Assembly: GCF_031755915.1 (NCBI RefSeq)
Contig: NC_083388.1
Location: forward strand, 7,997,001-8,061,000
DNA from: Ziziphus jujuba
Lineage: Eukaryota > Streptophyta > Magnoliopsida > Rosales > Rhamnaceae
DNA length: 64,000 bases
Reading direction: 5' to 3'
The notes under the pieces are model-generated. The model saw nothing but the letters and a program-made list of their open reading frames with translations, made no database searches and was not told the DNA's origin. Position 1 is the first letter of the stretch. Each line of letters starts with the position of its first letter. This document shows, piece after piece, positions 22,620 through 32,571 of this stretch. Both the position numbers and the translations under genes were made by a program.

Positions 22620-24173
22620 TCATAAGTGCAACCAAACCAATTCTCCTGGGTCAAATACTATTACAACAAAATCTAGAAATACATGCTCATTATGGTAAAA
22701 ATTACAATTTTTAAAGTTAGCAAACAATATTTCCCAAATTTTCAAATTACCACTAAGTAAAGCTCTCAACAATGCAGATAAACTTCTATGCAATAAAGAC
22801 ATCTTTAAATAAGTATCTTTAAAATTCATGGTCAGCAATGATTTCTTATTCATAATTACTTTATTAACATCACCAAAGCTAAGATAAAAATTTATATTTT
22901 CCCTTTCTTGTCTTCCTTTTCCTTTCTCACTCACAGCCATCTCACCTTCCTCACTCTCGGCTTTTGCACCAAATTTCTTACTCTTGGTTTTATTAAAATT
23001 TTTCCACACAACTTGAGTATTAGAAGGCTTACCTTGGACAGCAAGCTCACCTTTTCCCTCTTGATTGGATGGTAGTCCACTTGGAATTTCATTTGGGAAG
23101 ACATCTCCAAATTCCTTCAAAAGAGAAATCATTGAACTTGGCAATTCAGGTTCTTCAAAGTTAGTTTGATCATTAAAATAATTTTCTTTATAAATCATGA
23201 CCAGCAAAGGTTTCTTACACTCAATAACCTTATTAATATCCCCTACACTCAAATAAAAATTGCTACTTAACCTTTCTTTTCTTTCTTTTTCTTTTTCCCC
23301 CTTGGATTGGCGCAAACCTTCGGATTTCCTTTCCTTCTCCAAGCTCTCGGGTTTGCCACTTTCTTTCCCCTCTCTTTCGGCTTTCCCTTGATCTTTCCAC
23401 TCAATATGAGCCTTAGAAACCTTACGTTGATCAACAACCTCATTCTTACCTTCTTGAAAGGATGGTGAAGCCGTTGGTGCCATACTTACTTTTTCCTTGA
23501 GCTTTTCGGCTTCTCTCCTTTGTTGCATTTGTAATTGGTCTTTGTAAACCTCTTTAGGAGATAATGGTTCCAGCTTGACCTTCTTCCCTTTAAACCTGAA
23601 AAAAATACTATTTTCTCGACCAAAATGAGTAGCATCTTTATTAAATTGCCATGGTCTACCTAATAGTATATGTCCAGCAATCATGGGTACAATATCACAT
23701 AAAACTACATCCTCATATCTACCTATATTAAATTTTACTTTGGCTTGTTTATTCACTTTTATTTCACCACCATCATTAAGCCATTGTAATCTATAAGGTT
23801 CTGGATGTTTAATAGTTATTAAGCCTAATTTATCAACTACAATGTTACTTATTACATTAGTACAACTTCTACTATCAATAATCATACTACAAATCTTACC
23901 TTGAATTTCACATCGAGTGTGGAAGATGTTCTCTCTTTGAATTTCATCCTCATCTTTGTATGCAGCAAGTACTCTCCTAGAAAGCAAGTTTAATTCAGCA
24001 TTGGATGCTTGCAAGGTTTCGGGTTCATCCTCCAAGTCCTCCTCCTCTTGCTTGGCTTCATCCTCACTTTCTTCACTTTTCGATTCTAGCTCGTCATTGC
24101 CCTTTAACACCATGATTCTTCTATTCGGGCATTGGATAGCAATGTGTCCTCCTCCCTGGCACTTAAAACACAC
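22620..24173 (-). pseudogene. Zinc knuckle, protease and charged linker of the nested element
   Basis: CFKCQGGGHIAIQC near the start is an intact C-x2-C-x4-H-x4-C knuckle. The protease follows with MIIDSRSCTNVIS; its active-site Gly is replaced by Arg. HILLGRPWQF is the usual second protease block. A Lys/Glu-rich linker then holds two copies of an FYLS.GD.NKVI..KK.LL motif separated by about 150 residues. The first copy ends in LLKEFGDVFPNEIPSGLP, the stretch that normally leads into reverse transcriptase, which is missing here. The frame ends DPGELVWLHL, joining directly to the integrase tail. Confidence 0.88.
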
Positions 24174-24555
24174 AACATCATGAGTTCTAGAAGGTTTAGG
24201 ATCTAATTTTATCTCATTCTTTGGTGCTTGGACAGATTTGATTCTAGTCTCCTACCTTGGCCAGTTTGAACTTTCTTCTTTGACTTTCGGCTTTGGCTTG
24301 CTTTCATAGATGGGATTGTTCCTCCAGCCACGTGAATTGGACCTTCCACTGTTGGAAACACCTCCAAACCATGATCTTACACCCCTCCTCTTGAATTGAT
24401 GCTCTAATTTAATAGCCACATGCAACATCTCCTCCAATTCCACATATTGTTGCAATTCTAGTTGATTGGCTATTTCACGATTCAAACCACCAAGAAACCT
24501 TGCCATGGTTGCTTCCCTATCTTCATTCAAGTTCAATCTCATCATAAGCATCTCC
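24174..24555 (-). pseudogene. Gag, C-terminal part, of the nested element
   Basis: The segment encodes [40 protein letters not shown] and a basic SNSGRSNSRGW stretch, the usual retrotransposon Gag C-terminal part. An in-frame TAG after SSNWPR breaks it before the zinc knuckle. Its upstream partner is on the other side of the petA insertion. Confidence 0.88.
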
Positions 24556-24849
24556 TGCATCCACTATGGTTATTTCGTATCCCCCTTTTTCTTTTCGTAT
24601 GATTTTGCTTACTATACCCGACGCTGTAGCATTATAAACATTATTGTTACTCTTGTTTCCGTCGGGATAAATCTGACCCCGTCCCCTGTTGCCGCCTACG
24701 TATATGGGATATTTTAAGAAGTGCACATCTTTCTTAGTAGCGGGGTCCGGAGAAAGAATAGGAAAGGTGATTTCACTATATTTCTGACCAGGAACAGGAC
24801 CTATCACAAGAATATTTTTTTTAGTGGGACGATAGCTCTGAAAAGATAG
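24556..24849 (-). other. petA: Chloroplast petA (cytochrome f) fragment inserted in gag
   Basis: The minus strand encodes about 97 residues of cytochrome f, from [19 protein letters not shown] through [19 protein letters not shown] and [18 protein letters not shown] to [13 protein letters not shown]. The reading frame is uninterrupted. Known cytochrome f reads SKSNNTVYNATAAG where this has [14 protein letters not shown], so a few changes have accumulated. Gag residues DYYKE on one side and EMLMMRL on the other are normally adjacent, so the plastid piece sits exactly within gag. A shared GGAGAT at both junctions suggests end-joining. The fragment lacks the haem-binding N-terminus and the membrane anchor and cannot make a working cytochrome. 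Confidence 0.93.
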
Positions 24850-25609
24850 ATATCTCCTTGTAATAATCCTCCACGGATCCATGTCGTTGAGATAAAGATT
24901 GAAGTCTTTGATGCAGCAACCTATGATAGTGTGATGGTACGAATCGCTTCCTCATGGCTCCTTTCATTTGTCGCCATGTAGTAATCAAGTCATCACCAAC
25001 TCTCCTTTGGGTGTTTTGCTCATTGGTCCACCATTGGAGTGCATAATGTCCAAACTCCATTGCTGCCAATTTCACCTTCTTAGCCTCCGAATAATTATGG
25101 CGGTCAAATATCATCTCCATCTTTTCTTCCCACTCCAAATATGCTTCGGGGTCACTTTTTCCCATGAATGGTGGGATGTTGATCTTGATATTGCTAAGAT
25201 TGTCATCTGTTTCTTCCCTCCTATATCTTCCATGGCTAGCTCTATCTTGGACAGCAAAAGTTTCATCCATACCTTCCTCAAAGTCTCCACCAAATGGCTC
25301 CTCATCAAATTCCTCTCTCGGTCTCTCGCGACCTCCTCGTCCTCGGCCTCACCCTCCATGGAATTCTTGCCTCTTTCTTGTGTTCGGAATTCCTTGGGAA
25401 ACTTCTAGCCTTTCCATCCTTTGATTCACATGCTCAACTTGAGCACTAACCAGCAGTATTGACTCCAAAACAGCTCTCATGTCCACTTGGTTTCCATTCC
25501 CAGTAGCTCGGGCATCGCAATGGAATGCTACGGACTCCTCCTCATTGATCCTCAAAGGTGGATTTCCTCTCCTCATTCTTGATTCTATCATGTTAATATA
25601 ATAATGCAA
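24850..25609 (-). pseudogene. Gag, N-terminal part, of the nested element
   Basis: It starts MHYYINMIESRMRRGNPPL. A TGA after RQEFHGG interrupts a Gly/Arg-rich stretch, and the same frame resumes with RERPREEFDEEPFGG. The Gag core follows: IKINIPPFMGKSDPEAYLEW, EMIFDRHNYSEAKKVKLAAM, ALQWWTNEQ and [19 protein letters not shown]. It breaks at DYYKE, where petA DNA begins. This is the conserved capsid region of plant Ty3/Gypsy elements. Confidence 0.92.
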
Positions 25610-26738
25610 TAAAAATAAAATAGGACCTTACCAATTTCACTCCCTTACGTGTTTCACTTAAATAAGGACTCAACACTCGTGTTTGCACACTTGTTTTGGC
25701 TTTTTCCCTCTTTTAAGCTCACACACTCTTGCCTTTTTTCCACTCAATGATTTATCTCAAAGTTCTAATTAAAACACCCACAAAACAGCAATTAGATCAC
25801 TAGTATGTTTTAATTAAACTTATCAACAAAACAGTAGCAAAAGTAGGCAATACCGAAAGAATCCAACAAATCCTAATTTTTCGGCTTTCTAGACAAGAAA
25901 ACACAAAATAATGGGAAAACGTTGGAATTTTTTAAAACTGCACCAAATGGTAGTAGATTATGAGTTCAAGAATAAAATTCCAGAAAAAGAAATTCAAATA
26001 CGAACAAGAATCAAATTGAACAAAAATATAGAATAGTTGTTGGTTGTTGTTCTTGTAATTCAAGTTTTTGTATCAAATCCCTTAACTAATTTTAATCCAA
26101 ATAATTTAGCACTCAAACTCCAAATATCCAGCAGCAAAAATAATTCTCCAGCAACTCAAATATTGAATAAATAATCAAAAAAACCGCAGCTCCAACAAAT
26201 TTCCAGCAAACAAATCAAACTCCAACAAACCGAAATATTTTTTTTATTTTTATATCGGCTTTACCTCTTCTTCTTTTTTTTTTGTTTTTTTTTTTACTCA
26301 CAGAACATAAACAACTGCAGTAGCAAGATTAAGTACCAAAATTGCAATTCCAACTCCAAAACAAACACCAAACCCGTGACCTCCAAATAAACAAAATGTA
26401 CAATTTTTTTTTTTTTTAAATGTTGCCGCAAACTTTTTTTTTTTTTTTGAATATATGAATGCAAATATTTAAGACTAAAACAGCAAAGGAAAATCAACAA
26501 AAACCAAAATTATCAAGAACAATGATAAGAGACAACCAACAAATTAGGAAACAAAAATATGGTAAAACTAGGAAACCTAATTCAACTAGGAATGAATTTT
26601 TTTTTTTTTTAAAAGATGCAGAATGTGTATGGGATGGATGCAACCTTAACCTAATGCTAAAATTGTAGAATAACACAAAAACAAATAAAGCAAATAAAGA
26701 TAGATCAAACCTGAACAAAACTTAGCTCTGATACCAAA
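25610..26738 (-). other. Untranslated leader of the nested element with primer binding site
   Basis: Between gag and the 5' LTR lies about 1.1 kb of A-rich leader with no conserved frame. On the plus strand CTCTGATACCA (26,727-26,737) is the complement of the TGGTATCAGAG primer site, adjacent to the LTR. Confidence 0.85.
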
Positions 26739-27873
26739 TGATACGAACCTAGGACGACCTGCTCCTAAACCCGTATTATATTAGCCCGGATCTTAATTAA
26801 GTTCAAGTTCTAATGGAATGGACCTCAACCCCTAACCAACCTGTGGTTAGAAACCTTGGTACAATGTAGACGCCACAATAAGGGATGGAAAACCTATTGA
26901 TAAGTCAAGCTAAAACAACCAATTCTCTAATGGTGTTTTAGGTGTTCTCAAATAACAAAGAGATAATTAATCTCACAAGTATTTTCTCAATCAAATCAAA
27001 GTTTTATTCTTATTGAAAAATCAACCTTTAAATAGGCTTTGAAAGAAACAAAATAAACCCTAAAAACCCTAGGTAAAATCAACCACACACATAAAGAAAC
27101 CTAGTTGGCCGAAACTATACTTCCTTTCCTAATCTAAGTTTGATTAATTAATTCCTTTATATTAAATTAGGAATTAATTAATTTACAATGGAAAGAATAA
27201 AATAAAAACCTTCCTAAAGTTATTTGTCCAGAAAATAAATAAATAAAATCCAAAAAGTAATGGTAGTTTCATAAAACAAAAAGTAAAACAAATTAGAAAA
27301 CTAAAAATGCTAGCCTTTTGATCAAGTTGACTTTGATCAATATTTGACCTCTTTGAGCTTCAAATCAGCTTCTAGATTCTTTTTAGGATGCCAAATAAGC
27401 TGAATATGAAGTCCCACACGTTGCCCATGCTTGGAAAAATAAGAAAAGGCTAATACAATAAAATACAGTAAAGCCAGCAAGCAATACAGCAAATTCGGCC
27501 AAATTGTTGATGCTGTCCGTACAAGCCCTTTTTGATTGCATTTGAGGCTGCTTTAACTTGATTCCATGACCTCTTAGGCATATGTATTGAACCCATAAAG
27601 CATTGGAACCATTTCGTGCTTCCCGGACTCCAAAAATGTACCAAAACCGTCACCCGGGTCCGTATCGGCTTCCACCACTTGGATGCTTCGAATAGGCTTT
27701 GTATCTTCAAGTATGGACAAGCTCTGTTGAGATTGATTACCCTCTGTATAAATACTCCCAGGTTGCCCTTAAATTTCTTAATTTGAGCTCTTGTGATTGG
27801 CCTAGTCTTCATCCGTGTCGAGTCAACACCCCAGCGGGTTATCGGTGGAGCGGGCTCGGACGGAATCACATCA
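26739..27873 (-). repeat. 5' LTR of the nested Gypsy element
   Basis: On the plus strand it runs from TGATACGAACC to ATCACATCA, 1,135 bp, the same length as its partner at 21,273-22,407. Confidence 0.96.
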
Positions 27874-27878
27874 GGTGC

Positions 27879-28462
27879 TGTAATTATTGCAAGCTTCTTC
27901 TTGCTTATTCAAACTTCTTTATACTTCTACTAAGGTGGCAGCAACTCTTCTTATCCTTACGCCAATCTGTTTGACCAAAAAGGAACAATTAATGCAAGGA
28001 ATATAGGTGGCACGGCAGCAAGCTCTCTACAGCTAGGAAAGGAGTTCAATTTGAATTTTACAACCTCTACCACCTCTTTCTATCGCCATATGTCTCTATA
28101 TATATGTCTTTCTCTTCCTTGTAAAGATAGATTCCATTTTGGTGTGAGAAATATACATAGAAACAAAGAGAGAGAAGGAGAGTATTATAGAGAAAATTAA
28201 GAAAAGATTTTTCCTAAATATTTGTGTTTTTCCTTTGTAAGAGAGTGTGTAGGTTTTCTCCTATTATAAGAGAGAGGGTATTGTTATTTGTGCTTTTTTT
28301 TATTTTAAAGAGAAATTATTTTATTCTTTTGCTTTAATAAAATCCTTCTATAGTTATCAATTATTTGTGTGTATTTTATTTGAATATTTTGCACACAAAT
28401 TCTCACTTTTATCATTTATACTTCAGCTGCAATTGCGAGTTTTATACCTCAATTTCCTAACA
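27879..28462 (+). repeat. 3' LTR of the Copia element, second part
   Basis: It resumes with TGTAATTATTGCAAGC after the GGTGC duplication and ends TTTCCTAACA, followed by the AAATT target duplication. Confidence 0.95.
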
Positions 28463-29370
28463 AAATTAATAAATATAAAGATGATAACTTCAGCAAAAAT
28501 AAAACCAAAAATATGGTGATGATCTGGATTCTAGGGAGCAATTAACTTATAACTAGGCCCCATGTCAGTGAACTCTTTCAAATATAGCTAATTCAAGGAA
28601 GAAACAAACTCCATATATAAATTTACAAAATCAAGCATACTAAATTAGGCTACTGAAAAAAGAACCTTGTTTTTCATCGAACCTCAGTAAAACGAGTAAA
28701 TAAAAGAATTGTGCCACTGAATAAAGAACCATTTTCAGATATTCACTTTTAGCACATACCTGGGATTGGTAAACAAATGCCCGAGGCAGAAAAATGCATG
28801 ATGGATAATGAATATAAATAAGAAAAAGAAAAGTATAGGTTTTGGACATCGAGTAATGGCCATATGGGCTTTTTGGCATAAAGGGAAAGTTGATAGTCAA
28901 TATTGGTCATCGTTTACTTTTGACGAAGAAAAAACTTAACCGGAAAGAAATAACATACAGGCAGAAGTGCAAGTCAATGTTGGTCAAGCTTTCTATTATT
29001 ATTATTATTATTATTATTAAAAAATAAAATTTTATTTTCCTTAAAAAAGAAATTGAAATGAAAATATGTACTAAAATGCATGTACAATAGATAAAGAAAA
29101 AAAAAAAAAGGTTAAACTTATATGCTAAAATTGACACCACCTCTCTTATAATGCATATATGCATATAGCAAAGAGAAAATAGAAATATCATGACACAAGA
29201 TGGTAATGTCTCCATCTTCAATATTATGTTTGATATTTGAAATGATATTGTTAAATATATTACATTTTTAAACAAATTGAAATATATAATTGTCAAATTG
29301 TCAATGTTAAAATATGATAATAATAACTTTTCATATGATAGTGTTTATTTTTCCTGGATATATACATAGT
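28463..29370 (+). repeat. Duplicated segment, copy B (paralogous to 2,776-3,698)
   Basis: Collinear motifs and spacing match copy A. Before the Copia insertion this was the sequence directly upstream of the minus-strand DUF674 gene, since the AAATT duplication joins 16,511 to 28,463. On the minus strand it keeps the residues AFVYQSQ followed by the GTATGTGC donor-like site near 28,762. Confidence 0.6.
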
Positions 29371-29593
29371 GTTAATTAAAGATGCAGGACCAATTAGACG
29401 CCATAATTTTTAAAGTTGGTTGCAAAGTTTGCAGTAGCTAGTGGCTACAACATACCATTATGAAAAACATCAATCTCATTTATTTTTACCTTTTTATAAA
29501 AACCATTACATATGCTTTGGAACAATAAAATTCACTATTTTCTCATACAACCATTCCAATATATATATATATATAATATCATGTATTCTATAT

Positions 29594-30269
29594 AGAAAAA
29601 TGCATAAAACTATCCTAAAGTTTCAATTTGCTCCACAGAACTTTTTTTTTACAATATACTCCCTAAACTTTGACATAATATCAATTTGCCCCCTTTAAAG
29701 TTTTTTATTATTAGAATTGACAAAATTATTAGATAATTTTGAAATTGCTTGTTTATATTAGCAAAATCATTAGTATTAGAAATTTTTTATTAAAAATTTT
29801 TATCAAATGATATGTGTTCATATATTATTAGTAAAATATCAAAATAATTTATATATGAATAAGTGAACTTTTAAATGAACAAAAAAATAAAAAAATCATT
29901 TAATTATTACCATAGAATATTTGATAAACATTTCGAAAATTTTAACATTATTATAATAAAATTTTGTTTTGATCAAATTTAATAAAAAAATAAAAGATAA
30001 TACTAAGAGTATATTGTTTTTGGTTTACTTTTTTAGTAACTTTGCTTAAAAAAGTTTTGTTTGAGATATATCTTATAAATATAAGCAAGCAATTTTAATA
30101 CTGGCCAACTATTTTTCTCAAATTCTAACAAGAAAATTTAAAAATGGAGCAAATTAATATTATATCAAAATTAAAAGGGGACATTGGTAACCAAAAAAAA
30201 AAAAAAAAAAGGTTTGGGGAGGAAATTGAAACTTGAGTGAAAGCTCAAAAGGTATTATGTAATTTTCCC
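29594..30269. mobile_element. Non-autonomous DNA transposon with long inverted repeats, copy B
   Basis: The left arm from GAAAAATGCATAAAAC pairs with the right arm ending GGTATTATGTAATTTTCCC. GACATAATATCAATTTGC and GAAATTGCTTGTTTATA recur in inverted form near 30,150 and 30,080. The interior is AT-rich and non-coding. It is the same family as 3,948-4,610 and has the fuller right end. Confidence 0.6.
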
Positions 30270-30332
30270 AAAAAACAAAAAGAAATAGAAAAGGTATTAT
30301 GTAATCTAACCAAAAAACAAACAGAAAAAGAA
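30247..30332 (+). repeat. Short tandem duplication, two units of about 45 bp
   Basis: AAAAGGTATTATGTAAT begins both units, each followed by a C-containing spacer and an AAAAAACAAA(A/C)AG stretch. Confidence 0.7.
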
Positions 30333-30357
30333 AATAGAAGGGTACAAAGACCAACAC

Positions 30358-30401
<44 letters not shown>

Positions 30402-31555
30402 CAGACCTATACTTTGTATAAATGCTAATGGAAGGGTGCAACCAAATTAATTAAATACTAACAAAAATACTTGCATAGATAATAAAGCATTTTATTTCAC
30501 ATGTCTATATTTAATTTAACACAGTATATCCAATTTTATTACAAATTGACAGTTGTTCATTTATATCTGATTACAAAAACAAAAATTATTAGTGTATTTA
30601 CCTAAGTAGTACTATTTAATAACACAAAGGTAACAATAATATTTGAAAATGAATAAATATGTATGGTTAGTTAAAGAAAAGAGAACGGGGAAAACAGTAA
30701 TGAAAAAATTAAAAAAAGTTCTAACTTAAAAAGAAACAATATAACCATAAGGGTCTCATATTTAAATAATTAATGATATATAATTATTAATTTATCAAAT
30801 TTTATTTATTATTAGTTTGGTAAGTAAATTATATAAAGTTATTAGAGTTTTAATTTATTTTTTTTAGCTAGTAAAAAAAATAATTTAGTTGAAAATAATG
30901 TGTTGAAAAAAAATGTAAAATAAAAGTTTTTTTAAAGCACGTTTGGTAAATATAATTGGTATACATAATAGTTGTTCGTGTTAAAATAGAAATGGTTATT
31001 AATGAGAATGAAAAAGAAGAAAAAAATAATCATTTCTATTTCTATTTCTATTTTTATTTATATATTTGGTAAAAATATTGAATAAATCAAATTTATTCAT
31101 TATAAATTTTTTTAAAAAATTTTAAAATTTTGTAATATTATTTTAAAAAATTATTTTTATATTTATTTATTTATTTTTACTACATGATATATTAAAACAT
31201 AAATTTATTAAAATATGATCTTGAGATTTATTTAAATTAAAAGACAGAAATAACAATTTTGAAATTTTTTTAAAGGAATAATTATTTGTTTGAAATAAAT
31301 ATTTATCTATTTTTATAAAATAATTATTTTTAAATTTAAAAAACTAAACCAATAAAATAATTATTTTATTTTTATATCTCTTTTGTTAACGTTAAATTTG
31401 GATACCTTGAATTTTTTTTTTTATTATTTTCAATTTCCATGTGGCATATTATATTGTTGATATAATAAGTTAAAATCATAAAAGAAAAAATAAATTAAAA
31501 AAAAAAATTAAAGATAACGTCTGTCGTCAAGGACGGTAGGGGCGTTAATGTGAAA
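30270..31555. other. AT-rich intergenic DNA
   Basis: Nothing coding is visible. A (TA)n tract lies at 30,365-30,397. TTTGGTAAATATAATTGGTA near 30,945 and TTTCTATTTCTATTTCTATT near 31,035 look like remains of a MITE, but no clean inverted repeat was found. Confidence 0.55.
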
Positions 31556-31559
31556 CAGT

Positions 31560-32571
31560 GACGCCGTCATGTATCAGAGACGAATCGAACGAGCAAATCG
31601 AAATAAATACCCAAACGATCGCATCTGATGCAAATGGCACAGCCTTTTTGGACGCATTTCTTGTGGTTTTACTGTTTGCTATTGCATTTGGGTTTCTCTC
31701 GCGCGCCGCTAGACCCTGCTTTCTCGAGCAATCAGCACGAACCCGTAACAATCTTTTTGCTTCCAAAAATTGTTTTTTCTCAATTAATTACTTGCCCACA
31801 ACCATTTTGGATCTTTGCAAACCCTAAACCTTTTTCTTTCTATTATTTTCCCTTTTTTTTTTCTTCTTTTTTTTTTTCAGATTCTTGTTTGCTTGAGGGT
31901 TTTAAGGTATTCAATCCAATCGTTGAACTGTTAGTGAAGGTTTTAGGTATGAAATCTCCACCTACAAACTTGCATTGCCGTTTTGTTGTTGTGGTGCACT
32001 TAATTTTTATATTATATATATATATATATATATATATTATGCTTGAACTGGAGTACTCTATTTGGTTGCTGAGAAACTTTGGGAAGATAACTAGGATTAA
32101 GTTTCGGAACAGAGACTGATACATAAATTTTGTTCACTTGTCTATGATATCCGATTGGTTGCCTTTATATTTAATTTTATATCATCGTGTTTTTTACTGA
32201 TTCATACCTTGGGTTTTTGTTCTTTTTTGGGTCTCCGAAAATTATATTTTTTTTGGTTTTTGCTGTATACATATCCTGTAGTTCCTAGAGGTTTAAAGAA
32301 AAGGTCTTGTATTTATTTTTATGCTGTTAGTTTGTAGTTCTTGTGATATCTATGTTTTTAATCCCTCTGTGTTATTGGCCAGTGCTAGAAGGGTCTTTTA
32401 TCATTGTGGGACAATTCAATAGCTGTTGGCATTTGCATTGGAATTGTAGGAAGCATTGCCGTGATAGTCCAATGTACGGCCTGTGTTACGCGATACCTGT
32501 GTATTTAGGTTGGTAGTACCGCATCAGGAAGAGTTGAAGTTGAAGCACTCACTCTGAGTTTACAAGGCAGT
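31560..32571 (+). other. Probable promoter-proximal and 5'-untranslated region of the RING/TRAF-finger gene
   Basis: Base composition rises after 31,520. Several pyrimidine-rich tracts end in AG (near 31,880 and 32,508), which suggests an intron within the 5' UTR. GTATTTAG before 32,509 is a plausible acceptor for the exon that holds the start codon. A (TA)n run lies at 32,013-32,037. The transcription start is not fixed. Confidence 0.5.

Larger units (their letters stand above)
21273..27873 (-). mobile_element. Nested non-autonomous Ty3/Gypsy chromovirus-like element
   Basis: Two 1,135-bp LTRs differ by only about 15 substitutions and no indels as counted by eye. The target duplication GGTGC is intact at 21,268-21,272 and 27,874-27,878. 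Read on the minus strand it has a 5' LTR, a tRNA-Met primer site, gag (interrupted by plastid DNA), a zinc knuckle, a protease, a charged linker, then only the C-terminal end of integrase. Reverse transcriptase, RNase H and the integrase core are absent. The young LTRs show it moved recently, so its enzymes must have come from an autonomous relative. Integrase-end sequence that runs into the LTR suggests a CRM-type chromovirus; that placement is tentative. Confidence 0.93.
16512..28462 (+). mobile_element. Ty1/Copia retrotransposon (Tork/Tnt1-like) split by a nested Gypsy element
   Basis: The 5' LTR, a TGGTATCAGAG primer site, gag, protease, integrase, reverse transcriptase and RNase H follow in Copia order, then a GGGAGA polypurine tract and the 3' LTR. 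That LTR is interrupted by a 6.6-kb insertion. AAATT flanks the whole at 16,507-16,511 and 28,463-28,467, an intact target duplication. The reading frames hold several stops and frameshifts, so the element is dead. By eye the two LTRs differ at roughly 7% of positions. Element length without the nested insertion is about 5.3 kb, normal for Copia. Confidence 0.95.

Noticed and set aside
26727..26737. CTCTGATACCA as part of a tRNA gene
   Set aside because: It is the complement of a retrotransposon primer site next to the LTR, and no tRNA arms surround it.
31558..32124. Overlapping frames of 70-160 residues before the RING gene
   Set aside because: They cross the (TA)n run and probable UTR introns and lack any family signature.
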